A stretch of DNA of 64,000 bases, taken from NCBI GenBank assembly GCA_034509735.1, contig JACGWO010000004.1, positions 18,519,395 through 18,583,394 of the forward strand, written 5' to 3'. The first letter of the stretch is position 1. Every line of letters begins with the position of its first letter. Origin of the DNA: Sesamum alatum. Its lineage: Eukaryota > Streptophyta > Magnoliopsida > Lamiales > Pedaliaceae. Of this stretch, positions 1-10,898 are shown one piece after another. Both the position numbers and the translations under genes were made by a program. The notes below the pieces were generated by a model. That model was not told the origin of the DNA, ran no database searches, and saw nothing but the letters and a program-made list of their open reading frames with translations.

Positions 1-390
1 TGTAACCTTTCTCTTTTCTACCCTTCTCAATGAGAAATGGGAGGTTGTATATATACCAGTGATCTAAATAAGGTAACACGATAAAATTTATGAGATTGAC
101 CTCTGCTTCTTCTGAAATACTATTTATGGAAACATCGTGTGGGGTTAAAAATGTAATCTCTCATAGCCTTCATAATAATTGTTGTCCCTTGAATATCTCC
201 TTCATCCCTTGGATTATGTTTACATTCCATGATTTTTGCATTTTTTCCTTTTATTACTCCCTTATTTTTCCTTCCTTCCGTCTCTTCTTCCTTCATTCCT
301 TCTTTTCTTCCTTCATTTTTTCTTTTCTTAATATGAGAAGAAAAATCTGATTAAATAGAGGTTTGACCTCAATTTCTTTCCATATTATCA
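1..390 (-). repeat. 3' LTR of element E, cut by window edge
   Basis: Matches 18201-18564 along its length, including the TATA-like run at 48-55 and the pyrimidine-rich TTCC-rich stretch near 270-330. In plus orientation it ends in ATTATCA at 390. The first roughly 120 bases of this LTR (plus orientation) lie left of the window. Confidence 0.88.
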
Positions 391-406
391 GTCCCCCCAA
401 GTCCCA
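391..406 (-). other. Polypurine tract of element E
   Basis: On the minus strand a purine-rich run with six consecutive G lies directly before the LTR end at 390, where gypsy plus-strand DNA priming occurs. It fixes the inner edge of the 3' LTR and the minus orientation of E. Confidence 0.8.
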
Positions 407-477
407 ACTATTGAAAATAAAATAATTGGGATTTTGTTAGCAATCTTCATCTTTTGGTAAGGTCTTCTTTGTTGGAC

Positions 478-487
478 GTATATAAAT
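478..487 (+). promoter_or_regulatory. TATA box of the antisense gene in element E
   Basis: The plus strand reads GTATATAAAT at 478-487. The likely start codon of the antisense gene (703) is about 215 bases downstream. The box lies between E's polypurine tract and that gene and points opposite to E's own transcription. Promoter function is inferred from sequence and position only. Confidence 0.5.
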
Positions 488-702
488 GCGTAGAGTTACA
501 TTCACACATTCTTTCGTCACTTCTCTTTTTAGCATAATTCTCGGGTTTCTCTAGTGTTAGCTCTTCCTTGTTGTTTTTGGCTCCTACTAGTTACAAATGT
601 CGAACCGAAAAGGTACACTTCATCTTTAAATTTCAGAAGTCCTCTTTTTGGTTCCGTGTTTTCGTTTTATTTTTTGTTTTTTCTTGCTTATGTCTTGCAT
701 CA

Positions 703-1444
703 ATGTCTTCTTCAAATGATCTAAATTCTTCTCTGTGTAGGGGGGAATTAATTCTTCCTCGAGTAACCAACCGCGTTGCCTCGACCGAGGGGGTGGCCGA
801 GGAGTCCTCGCCTCGACCAACAAGCTGGCTGAGGCACAAGCCTCGACCAATCTAGCCGGGGTGATCCCCTTCGCCCAAATTCTTTGTTTCATGGCGAGGG
901 GTCGTCGCATTGTCGGCCGTCTAATCTTCCCAAGCTTCGAACATAATAATCTTAGATGATGATGAGGATAGTTTAACTCTTGAAGTTATTGAGGCTCTCC
1001 CTGATTGTTTGGCCGACTTCTTGGATGTTTCATTTGATTCCGCCTCTTCTTCCCCTAAGGTGGTTAGTTCTATGGTTCCCATAATAGCTCTGTAGGATTT
1101 GGGAGAATGTGTTTTGGCTCCCAAACCTCATTTTCGTATCATGGACATAGATGTATGTGATAGCGTCCTTATAGTAGAGGAGTTTCACTTTTTGGAAGAG
1201 AATCATAATTTCTTCCTTTTTTTTGAGTTTATTCTTCCCTCCCCAGGAGATTGGATCACACATGCTCTGTTGGGTTTCTTTACCGCATATTTTGTGTACT
1301 GCTCCTTGAGTATTTATCGTCCTCCCTACCCCTTACTAGTGGAAATTGTCAGGAGTGTAGGTCTTTGTGTTAGTCAACTCCCCCAACTCCTTCATGTTCT
1401 TCCTGGGTTTCCTCTGCCGTTTTAAGGATTTAGAGCTCCACCCA
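703..1444 (+). pseudogene. Antisense gene of gypsy element E, 5' part
   Basis: The likely start is the ATG at 703, giving MSSSNDLNSS; an in-frame ATG at 568 also exists. Further on, an acidic patch is visible (DDDEDSLTLEVIEALPD, about 954-1010), followed near 1240-1425 by a hydrophobic block with GDWITHALLGFF and PPYPLLVEIVRSVGLCVSQL. That block resembles the conserved core of the protein encoded antisense in Tat-lineage gypsy elements; the function of that family is unknown. Reading needs several frame changes and there are in-frame stops (for example after KPRPI near 855). The solo LTR at 1445 interrupts the gene and its duplicated target ACCCA (1440-1444) belongs to it. The family assignment is from remembered pattern, not alignment. 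Confidence 0.6.
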
Positions 1445-3671
1445 TGTTAGAATAGGTGACCAGAAAGCCAATAGGTTTGGCGATTTGTAACCTATCTGAC
1501 AACTTGATGTAAATGTAATATTATTATGTGATGAATAAGATGAGTGTTCGTCACCAATGGTACCTTCTTTGTTGCGGTCATCTTACATTTGTTAAAATGG
1601 TGTTTAACTTATATCGCAACAAAGCCCACAGACCATGGTTAACAACTCGTGCAGTTGGGCCACGCATTGGATGGTGGTCATGAAACCAACTGATTAAGAG
1701 TTGGGTCTGAAACGTTCCAAGTCGAGGACCTCGAGACAAGGCATCGAGAGTCCTATTGAGACTTGCGTCAAGAGTCGTGTTCATTGGATGAGTGTCGTGT
1801 TTCATCGGCGACAGGCGTGGGACGCCTACATGATCTTGATGGGTTGGTCGACTGGGGTCGAGCCGACTGGACTGACTCGCGGGGATCATCATATGGAAGC
1901 CTTGGAGGCTTGGTCGGTATGATTGGTTTTCCCCGGTTCCGATAGTACGGGAGTAATCCTCAGACTTGAGGAATCATGGCAGTCGCGTGCACAGGACGGC
2001 TGTATCTTGGATCTGGCGAGAGGTAATCATTCTGTAAGATGATTATCATAAGTCTTGTCCAGTGCAGTCGGAATGTGTAGCGAGGACGGTGGATTCCAAG
2101 AAGAGGATCCGTCCCCTGTCAGTATGTGACAGAGGTATCTCCTATGCACTCGGAGACACGTTCATGCTGTTTGAAACTGTGGCCATAGTGGTTGGTCGAA
2201 CAGGGAATGGTTTCCTGTGTCGACGCAATGAAGCATACGTGGTCTCGACTATTAAGCATAGATGCCTAGCCAAGGATGGGAACCGACGCCCAATTCCATA
2301 CCCTAAACTAAGGCCGGGAGACGGTAGACGGAAGGATCGTATCCGTACGGAATCGGCGCCTAAATGTTCATGCCAATTCACCTAGTCTCTAGTGCCATGG
2401 ACCGTTGCTAGACGGCCACCCATGGTAACGGGCCCTCGTGGGACACGGGCCCAAGTCTAGCTGAGGGTGAACCTAAAGGGTCACACACAAATCACCGAGG
2501 AGGTTGAGAGATTGACTTGGAGTCAATCTCGAAGGATAAAGTAAGTAATTGGATTACCTAAGGGAAAGTCCATTGGATGGACGGGCCGATATTGTATCGG
2601 GCTTTCGTCTAATCGGTAAATTGGATTTTCGATTAAATATGGAAAGTTGAGACGTTGAGACGCTGGATCTTTTAATTGGATTAAAAGATCAACGGGAATA
2701 ATTTAAATGGACATTAAATTGGATTTAATGTTGGATTCGTCGTAATTGGATTACGATAAAACCCGGTCCGTTAAATTATACCCGAGAGGAGAAATAATTC
2801 CTATTTTGGAATAGGAAGAAGTTGAACTTCTTCCCTTAATTAAACATGGCCGACATGCTCCCTTGGAGGAAGCAAAATCAGCCATGTTTCATGCTAGGTG
2901 GTATGTTGACTTATCTCTTTTGGAAAGAGACAAATCAACTCCAATCAAGCTCTTCCCTTTTGGTATGATTTGATCATACCATAAATTTTGGTAGGCTTGA
3001 TTGAAGAATTGATGGTGATTGATTGGAATGAATCTAGACATCCTTGGATGAACCTAGACACATTCCAATAATCACATTAATTATGTATATATATTAGAAT
3101 ATACAACACCAAGCATAAGTGATTCATTATTCATCTTTTTCTAGGAAAAAGAGAAGACAAAAATCCCTCTCCTCTCTCTAAAATTTCGTGCTCTCTCCCT
3201 CTCCCACACTTGTGTTCTTCACTTGATTTTGAATCAAGAAGAAGAACAAAGTAAGTTTAAGAGAACACGAATTCATAGTGTTCTTCTCTTAAACCGATTC
3301 CTTCTAAACCCGTTCTTTTCTAGCAAGAAGAACGTGTGTTTCTTCCGGTGTGGTGTGGATCACCTTTGGAGAATCCATACATTTGGATTTCGTGAGCATT
3401 CCGGAGAAGGAACAACGCAAGTAGCCGGGAGCATACGCTAAACAATCAAAGGTAACGATTTATTACGCTTTGATTGATTTCATTTATATATCTATGCCCT
3501 ATGTGCTTAAATATATGTTTTAATATTTACACATCCTACATCGAACGCCCGGTTGAGCACCCAAGGGTACACCCTTGGGATTCGCGTATTTTGAATTTGA
3601 TTTAAATTTACGCACAATTTCTCGCTTTCTCGCTTCCGCTCGCGCTCCCGGACGGATCCGCTTGTCCTTCA
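1445..3671 (+). mobile_element. Solo LTR 'F', large-LTR copia family
   Basis: It starts TGTTAGAATAGGTGACC and ends CCTTCA. It is flanked by perfect 5-bp duplications ACCCA at 1440-1444 and 3672-3676, which shows insertion followed by LTR-LTR recombination. It shares the family landmarks: the block GTGCCATGGACCGTTGCTAG near 2391-2410, an AT-rich stretch with alternating ATTAAAT and GGATT words near 2530-2780, and the inner CCGAACGCCCGG-like 3' region near 3545. At 2227 bp it is near full length. No coding region is expected. Confidence 0.93.
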
Positions 3672-3956
3672 ACCCATCCTTAGAGGGTTTTCATACTCTT
3701 TTTACTATTAAAAAAGTTTTAAACAATTCATATTTCTTCTTCTACCCTCAGAATGGGTGTAAGTTTCTTGATGGTTGTACCTCGTCTCGGGGTCCTTGGA
3801 AGGAGAGGTTCTTTTATTCGAGATTCTGAGTGGGGGCTTTGTGTCCCTTGGGAAGATTCCTCTGTCGCCTTTCCCCTAGCCATGACCACAAAATGTCTTT
3901 TATCGAAGCGGGATTGTTTGATGAAATCTTTAATATATCGCGCCTGTTTTTTGATG

Positions 3957-4038
3957 GTATTATCTTATCCTTTGTTGTTTTATGGCTATATGATATAGAT
4001 CATGTCTTGATTATCTATTTGTTGTTTACTCTTTGCAG
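3957..4038 (+). other. Probable intron 1 of the antisense gene
   Basis: It begins GTATTATC and ends CTCTTTGCAG, 82 bases, T-rich, with the coding-like block ERIYLEEVRHF resuming immediately after. Short T-rich GT-AG introns are typical of plants. The splice is inferred, not observed. Confidence 0.5.
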
Positions 4039-4449
4039 GAAAGAGAATTTATCTAGAGGAGGTCCGTCATTTCAAAGCTGCTCGTGAGAATCCCTGGGGA
4101 AATTCTTCTCGAGTCTAGTCTCTCCCTGGTGGCAAGAGTCAAGTGAACGACGGGGTCCTAGTCCTCAGCGGTTGCGAGATGCTTTAGGAGGTTGATGCTC
4201 ACCGCCTCCAAGTTCTATGGGGAGTGGTTCTAAGCATCCTCGCGATACCTCGTCTGATCGTTCCCAACATGGGCTTACTTTACTTATGGGATAAATCGTT
4301 GCGATAGGGTGTTCTCTTATTGGGATGCGGCTGCCGTTCAAATAGCTCCGGAGAAACTTCACCCCGTGGTTAGCAACTTTAATGTGTCTAAGTTTGTAGA
4401 TCTTTCTGAAGATGGATTTGTGAGCATGCTTTGTGGGGAGTCTGCAAGG

Positions 4450-4532
4450 GTAAATGCTTTTACTTCTTCTTTTATTTACATAAGTTTCTTTCTAATAGTT
4501 GTTTCTAATCATCCCCGTTGTTTTCTTTGTAG
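4450..4532 (+). other. Probable intron 2 of the antisense gene
   Basis: It begins GTAAATGC and ends TTCTTTGTAG, 83 bases and strongly T-rich. The flanking exons meet in frame as SAR then VNALAEV. Joining preserves the long helical reading frame, which is the best support that the intron is real. Confidence 0.6.
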
Positions 4533-4957
4533 GTTAATGCTTTAGCAGAGGTAGCTCACAAATGTTTTGAAAAGTATCGAAATGAAGTAAGTCGACTATC
4601 TCTGGCTTTAGCTGAGGCGAACAAGGCTAAGGATCACTTGGAAGGGGAATTGGCGGACTCCATTGCCTTAGGCAAGGTGCTTAGGGATGCTTTGCATAAG
4701 GAAGTGGAGTCTGTGTCCAAGTTTCTTAAGTTTGAGGCGTGAAAGATATATCTGGAGTGGTAAAGGCTGATTCCAAGTTTCTGGGCCCCTTTGTGGCTGA
4801 CTTGGGAGGATACGAGGAGGGAGGTCAAGGTGTTGCTATTCCTCCTCTTAGTGGGGATGTTGATGTTTTCACGAGCACGTTGGAGGTTGTTCCTGTTGGG
4901 GTGGACATGGGACCTTGATTTATTTAGTTCTTGGATTTCTTATGTTTCCACTACTTA

Positions 4958-5023
4958 GTAGTATGTTGGAATAATTTCCAGGCTAATTTCCTCAAGGTAG
5001 TATGTTGGCATAATTTCCAGGCT
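4958..5023. repeat. Short tandem duplication between convergent genes
   Basis: Two near-identical copies of about 27 bases (GTAGTATGTTGGMATAATTT, then CCAGGCTA) lie at about 4958-4985 and 4997-5023. They sit in the 271-base gap between the ends of the antisense gene (4918) and integrase (5190). No function is apparent. Confidence 0.75.
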
Positions 5024-5189
5024 AGCGTGTGGTTGCAAGCCTTTTGGATTTTACTAAGTGATTTATTATGCTGGACATAGTCATTGTGAGACTTTTTAAT
5101 CCGGGAGATATTTGCAATAATTGAGAATGAGCGAGAATAAAAGCGAAACAAAAGAGATTTTATTAATTGAAACAATCATATTGTACATA

Positions 5190-6432
5190 CTACTTCTTCA
5201 AATTCTTTACATTCCAAGTACGAGGAAGTGGTTCCATTTCCCTTTTCTAACTTGTCAGTTCCTAGGCCACAACTTCAATCACTTTGTATGGACCATCCTA
5301 TTTAGCCTCTAGCTTCCCGATGGGTCCCGTAGCTTCTATTTTTCGTAACACCAAATCTCCCTTTTGGAAATCTCAAAGGCATACTCTATCATTGTATACT
5401 TTTGCCATAAACCATTTGTAGGCTTGCACCCTACTTCGAGCCTTATCTCTGAGTTCTTCAATTGAGTCAATATCTCCCCTTCTGGCGTATGAATTATCTT
5501 CCGCATTGTAAGAACGTACTCTCGAAGTTTCTTCTCCTATTTTGGCTAGGAGCACTACTTCCATCCCATACACTAGGTTGAACAGTGTTTCTTGTGTTAT
5601 CTGCCTTGGGGTGGTGCGATATCCCATAAGACTCCAGGGAGTTCTTGCACCCAATTTCCCTTTGGCATCCCCTAGACATGTCTTCAGGATGAAGGATTGT
5701 TCTGTTGGTTACCTCATCCTGCCTATTCACTTGAGGATTTCTTATCGATGTAAAAAATTGTTTGATTTTCAGTTCTTCTAGCCAGTCTTTTATCTTGCTC
5801 CCCTGGAATTGTGTTCCGTTGTCTGTGATTATAGCTTGGGGGATGCTGAATCGACAAATGATGTTTTTCCAAACAAACTTGATCACCTCACTCTCAGATT
5901 TTCCCTAATGGTTCTGCCTCCACCCACTTTGTGAAATAATCAACAGAAATAATCAAGTATTCCTTTTGTCAAACCGACCAGGGCAATTTCCCTACTATAT
6001 CCATTCCTCACATGTCAAATAAGCACGGGCTTTCTAAGGTTTTCATGAATGCAGTGGGGTTATGCAAGTGATTTGCATGCTTCTGACATCGGGAGCATTT
6101 TCGCACTAGAGCTACGACGTCCTTCAATATGGTTGGCCAATAATATCCCTGCCTTAGAACTTTCTTGGCGAGGGATCGGGTTCTTGAGTGATTGCTACAG
6201 CTACCTTAGTGCACTTATCGGAGAACATAATCTGCTCTATCAGATTCTAAGTACTTTAGACGGGATGAAGAAAATCCTCTTTTATATAACTCCCTGTTGA
6301 GTAAGACGAATCTTTTTTATCGTACTTTAGTCGCCCTAGCTTTCTTCTGATCTTGTGGGATGCTTACTCCTTTAAGATATTGAACGATTGGAGTGTTCTA
6401 GTGTGGGACCTCATGTTCTCCTATAAGTATTT
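5190..6432 (-). pseudogene. Gypsy RNase H tail and integrase of element E
   Basis: On the minus strand the stretch opens with the RNase H-integrase linker (TPIVQYLKGVSIPQDQKKA, then NRELYKRGFS). Next is the integrase zinc-binding region (HHCC type, with KCSRCQKHA at about 6071-6100). The core keeps all three catalytic positions: Asp in MDIVGKLP near 5990, Asp in ITDNGTQF at about 5808-5832, and Glu in QDEVTNRT near 5708. The C-terminal part has YRTTPRQITQETLFNLVYGM and GDLVLRKIEATGPIGKLEAK, ending at a TAG at 5190-5192 just after LKK. Integrase would insert the cDNA. At least two frame changes and several stops inactivate it. It is cut at 6432 by element A. Confidence 0.9.
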
Positions 6433-7675
6433 TGTTAGAATAGGTGACCAAAAAGTCAATGGTATTGGCTGTTCTGAGAACCATTCATCAATCTGTGAAC
6501 GAGTAATATTATGTTAATGAATGTAGTAAGGATTCATAGGCATGAGTTTGTTGTACTTACTCCTTGCATCGTTACGATGTCACAACAAACGCCCACAGAC
6601 TGAAATAACATTTCGGGAAATTGGAACTACGCTTGGAGGTAGGTTCATGAAATCAGTTTCGCCGAATCAGTCTGAAATACTCCAAGTCAAAGAAATCTCG
6701 AGACAGGGCATCGAGAATCCATTTGAGACTTGCACTCAGCATCTGCTGTCGTGTTTCATCGACGGGTGACGAGGATCGTCTGAGCAGTATTAGTGGGTCG
6801 GCCTGCTGGGGAGCGGCCGACTGAGGTGACTCGCGGGAATCGTCATATAGAAGCTACTCGGGCTTGGTCGGTATGACTTGTATTCCCGGTTCCGATAGTA
6901 CGGGATTAGTCCTCGGACTTGAGGATCACGGGAGTCCCCTACATAACTAAGGTTGTATCTTGGATTTGGTGAAATTTGACCGATTATATTACATGGTCAT
7001 CATAAGCCTCGTCCAGTGCAGTCGGAGTATGTAAGAACGGTGTATTCCAAGATAGGATCTGTCCCCTGTCAAGGGATATGACAGCAAGATCTCCTATGCG
7101 CTCGGAGATGGTTTAGACTCACAAAGTCTATGGCCATAGCACTTGATGTAGTGGGAAAGGATTTCCTACGTCGAGTTAAACCTATCTCGAGCATTATGCA
7201 TAGTTGCCTAGTCAACGATGGGAACCGACCCCTAGACTAAAGGCCGGGAGACAGGCGACAGTAGAACCGTACCCGTACGTATCGAGCGTCGGTAGGACCG
7301 CACCTGCGTATAACTCGGAGCCTAAATGTTCACACCATAAATTCACTTAGCCTCTAGTGCCATGGACCGTTGCTAGATGGCCACCCATGGTAACGGACTA
7401 CTTTGGTTATGAAATAACAAAAAGTAGGTCCAAGTCTAGCTGAAAGGTGAACCTAAAGAGTCACACCCGCTACACCAAATGAAAGGGAATTAATTTTGAA
7501 ATTAATTCCGGGAGAAGGTTTAATTTAATTTAATTAAATTATACTTCTTGGAGATTCAAGCCTCGATGAGTTATTTGGAATAATCGGGCTTGAGTTCATA
7601 AATTAGATTTATGAATTTTATAAAGCATGGGCTTTCCTTTTTAATTAGATTAAAAGGGTGAATTAATTAATTAGT

Positions 7676-7945
7676 GGGCTTGGTATATTAAATAGGATTT
7701 TAATATAAAGTCCATGGGACTATTTAATTTAGAATTAAATAATCCCATTCTATGGAATTAATTAATGGGCTTGATATATTAAATAGGATTTAATATAAAG
7801 TCCATGGGACTATTTAATTTAGAATTAAATAAGTCCTTTCCATTAATTAATTAATGGGCTTAGTATATTAAATATGATTTAATATAAAGTCCATGGGAAT
7901 ATTTAATTTAGAATTAAATAGGCCCATTCCATAAAGCCCATCAAA
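7676..7945. repeat. Three-copy tandem repeat (about 90 bp) inside LTR A
   Basis: Units begin GGGCTTGGTATATT (7676), GGGCTTGATATATT (7767) and GGGCTTAGTATATT (7856), periods 91 and 89. Each carries AAAGTCCATGGGA and the self-complementary ATTTAATTTAGAATTAAAT. The solo LTR B lacks the whole array through a deletion. It lies roughly 160-430 bases upstream of the TATA box, where copy number could affect promoter strength. Confidence 0.88.
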
Positions 7946-8103
7946 ATGGATGGACAAGATTTGATCTAGAGAATGATGAGATGAAGGGCCATGATTAATT
8001 TGACTTAATCAAAGCCTAATTTGACTAGGATTTGACTAGGTCAAATCCTAGTCAAAGTGTGTCTCTTTGGAAGAGTTTGAGAAGGAATAGGAATTCCATC
8101 TTC

Positions 8104-8110
8104 TATAAAT
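8104..8110 (+). promoter_or_regulatory. LTR TATA box of element A
   Basis: TATAAAT in the context CTTCTATAAATACTC, about 570 bases before the LTR end. Equivalent boxes (ATAAATACTCAAA) occur in P1 near 54926 and P2 near 56825, which supports it as the family promoter. Confidence 0.6.
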
Positions 8111-8675
8111 ACTCAAAAAAACAAACACTCACACCTAGTATTCTCTACAACTCTCATCTCTCATCTCTCTCAAGATTTTCGTCCATCCTCTACTTTTCTC
8201 TCCAAGAATTATACTTTGTTCTTCTTGATTTTTATTCAAGTTAAGAACATAAGAGACATTGATTGCGTTAATTCATAGCGTGTATCGATGTCTCTTCTCC
8301 CCAAATAATTTCTTGCTAGCACAAGGGTTGTTTGCTTTCTGGTGGAGTGAGTGAGATGATTTAGAGGGTCTCTTCTTGAGATCTTGGTGCAAAACGGGGA
8401 ACAATGCATGTAGCCGAACGAATACAAAACTACAACCGGGTAGGTTCTTTAATTTCGTTTTTCGGTTTCAATTCTATGGCCTCCATGTTGTGTTTTATTG
8501 AACATGAGATACACCGAACGCCCGGGAGAATCAAGGGCACACCCCTTGATTCGTTTATGTATGTTATGCATAGTTTAAATTCCATTTAATTATGTTTTGT
8601 AATTTTTTATTACGCACTATTTCGCGCTTCCGCTATACGCGCTAATCTCCCGGGCCGATCCACACAATCTTTCAG

Positions 8676-8687
8676 TGGTATCAGAGC
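8676..8687 (+). other. Primer binding site of element A
   Basis: TGGTATCAGAGC, one base after the LTR end at 8674. It is the classical complement to the 3' end of plant initiator Met tRNA and is used by most plant copia elements. Confidence 0.92.
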
Positions 8688-8913
8688 CCGGTTCGGTGTA
8701 TAGGCCTAGAATTCTATGTACTATGTGCGTTTAAGCATGATAAACGTGTTTTAATTTACGTTTATAGCATGTTTATCGTAGATATTTATTGGCGTTTAAT
8801 TTTGCATGGGATTTTGGATCTTGGTTTTCTTGAATGTGTTAATACATGTTCTAGGGTTGAATTTATCATGTGGTTCAGAAAAATTGCATGAAAGTCGAAA
8901 AGGAGTGAAAAAC

Positions 8914-9136
8914 GGCGAACCGGCAGCAGCAGCACGCTGGCCGCGCGTGCAGGCAGGGGCCTGCGCGGCGCCCAGCCAGCGCGCCCAGCGTGCGCGGACA
9001 GCGCGCGCGCTGTGCCGGCCGCACGCGCAGGCATGGGCGCCTACGTGCGTGCGTGCGCGCGCAAGCGCTAGGCGCAGGCGCGCGCAGGCAGAGGAGCCTG
9101 CGCGCCGCGCGCGCGCTGGCTAGCCGGCTGTGCCGT
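8914..9136. other. GC- and CpG-rich island in the leader of element A
   Basis: A stretch of about 220 bases made almost wholly of G and C, with many GCGC and TGCGCG words, in otherwise AT-rich leader. It begins in GAACCGGCAG and ends in TAGCCGGCTG. Element C has an island at the same place (47606-47838) with similar edges but little matching core sequence. Open frames through it give Arg/Ala-rich junk in several frames at once, so it is probably not coding. It may fold strongly as RNA. Confidence 0.8.
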
Positions 9137-10898
9137 TTTCCGTTTCTCTCTCGTTTTTGGCTCGTTTTTCAAAACTATTTTTACTGAATTAATTTTATGA
9201 TGTTTTCTGCATTATTCTGAACCCGTTGACTTAGAATATTTTTTTTTTTTGAGATTTAGAATTTTCTAAAATAAATATTGCTTGGTTGATGAGGAAAGGG
9301 TTTCCTAACAAGATTTAATTTTTGCAATGGTTGCACCAATGATCAAAATTCTTGAATTGTTGATTTTTGTGTTTTCAGAAAATTTGATTTTTCTGTATAA
9401 TTCTTGGAATTTTTCTGAATTAATTAACTTGGGGCATTTTAATTTTGGTTGAGATTTTATATTTCATAGAATTAATATTGCCTTGTTAATTATGGAAAAG
9501 GTTTTTCCAACAAAAATCGTTGTGCAAGGTTGCACTATTATCCAATGTTTGGTGTGGATATTTTACATGTAGTTTCTGCATTTATTTTATGGTATGGATT
9601 ATCATGGATGTTGGTATAGCATATTTTACATGGGATATGTATTTGTGCTATTTGTGTTAATTGATTTGACAAAGGATGATCACAAAAGCCCCTAGACCGC
9701 GTGTATGGTTTATTTATATTTATTTGTTTGTTGGGTTGTGGCCTGTGTACCTCTTTATTTTCCTCTCTGTCTCTCTTCTAGTTGCCTTGGAATAATAAGG
9801 CTTTCTCTCTCCCTCCTAATGTACTCCCCCCAAATGTTTAATTGGGGTTTCTTATTTTATGATGTAATGAGAGTAGAATTAGTGGTGAGGTTTTATTTTT
9901 TGTAAATAAAAGCTGCAAGAGAAGACAAGCCCAAGGTGTTGGAGGCCCATGGAGGTTGCCATCAGATGGCCCACAGAGGATCCATGGAGAAGAAGCCCGG
10001 TGTAGGCCCACGATGGAGAGCCCAAGAAGATAAAGAGGACTTACAAGGCCCATTGCATGTAATGGGTTATTAAAACTTGTAATAGCATAGGGCTTACCCT
10101 TAGATTGACCATAGATCCACTGCGGGCTCAGTGGGTCGCATAGGTTTGGGCTTGTGATCATCCTACAGGGGCGTGCTAGGCTTTATCTTGCATGCGATGC
10201 GTATTATATGCTTATGATTATTCTATATGCTTTATGTATGGTTACATTCACGCTTAGAATATTTCTGCCATAATGCATGCAATGCAATACTTAATATATG
10301 TGATGAGGTCTCGTTCTATCAAAACTCTCACTTGGTTGAACCAAGTTAAATATAGACCCTTAATAAATGGACTAGGACTCTGGGAGTCTGTCCAAGCCTT
10401 CCATCCATGGCAAAAGTGAGGAAGATCTTTTAGGTCGATAGCGTGGTCTCACGAGTCGTGGCACGACTATCGTGCTTAAAAGAAGCTGCACTTTGTCATG
10501 AACGATGAGTAGACTGCTGTTACCTGTCTCACGAGTCGTAAAGGTAGCAGTGAGTCTATGAATCGGTTGATTGGGTCGGGTCTAACGCCCGAATAACGTG
10601 ATTCGCTTGGAGTCCTCGGGATCACGTGAAAGGGTGAGGCAATTATCTTGGGAATCTCGTGGAACGAGAATGGTATGGAATACCTCCCACAGGTTCTTCT
10701 CCCATGCGAATCGTAAAAGCGGGGTATGGGGGAGATCTCTGTAGATCCTGAGCCCACTAGGAAAGGATTTCCCGAAAACAACATTTGAGAGTGTCGTGTT
10801 TTCGTAGAAATAGTGGGAGAGGTTAAGGACTAAAGACCGAGACTTAACCAAAATATTACTTCATTCTGCTTATTATTTTCTGTTATATATATTTGTGA
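9137..10898 (+). other. Untranslated leader of element A
   Basis: About 1.8 kb between the GC island and gag. It matches element C's leader (47839-49361) in blocks, including GATGATCACAAAAGCCC near 9675, GACCATAGATCCACTGCGGG near 10108 and GGTCTCACGAGTCGTGGCAC near 10444. There is no conserved reading frame across the two copies. The conserved blocks suggest untranslated RNA with structural or packaging roles, which is inference. Confidence 0.6.

Larger units (their letters stand above)
3677..4918 (+). pseudogene. Antisense gene of gypsy element E, 3' part
   Basis: This continues the gene split by solo LTR F. Visible pieces are GPWKERFFYSRFSEWGLCVP (about 3793-3850, needing a frame change), ERIYLEEVRHFKAARENPWG after a first intron, and AAAVQIAPEKLHPVVSNFNV followed by SMLCGESARV. 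After the second intron there is a helix-rich stretch from LAEVAHKCFEKYRNEVSRL to KVLRDALHKEVESVSKFLKF with coiled-coil character. The end is VEVVPVGVDMGP-like and terminates with TGA at 4916-4918. It converges with E integrase, which ends on the other strand at 5190. Several stops and shifts (for example the TGA near 4739) make it a pseudogene. Confidence 0.62.
6433..8674 (+). repeat. 5' LTR of element A
   Basis: 2242 bases, from TGTTAGAATAGG to AATCTTTCA, directly followed by the primer site. The first 790 bases match 14038-14826 very closely, and most of the rest matches solo LTR B. Contains the family block around GTGCCATGGACCGTTGCTAG, a three-copy tandem repeat at 7676-7945 and a TATA box at 8104. 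Confidence 0.93.

Noticed and set aside
8806..9187. Open frames through the GC island giving Arg/Ala-rich proteins
   Set aside because: Several frames on both strands are open at once because stop codons are rare in GC-rich DNA; element C has no matching protein at the same place.
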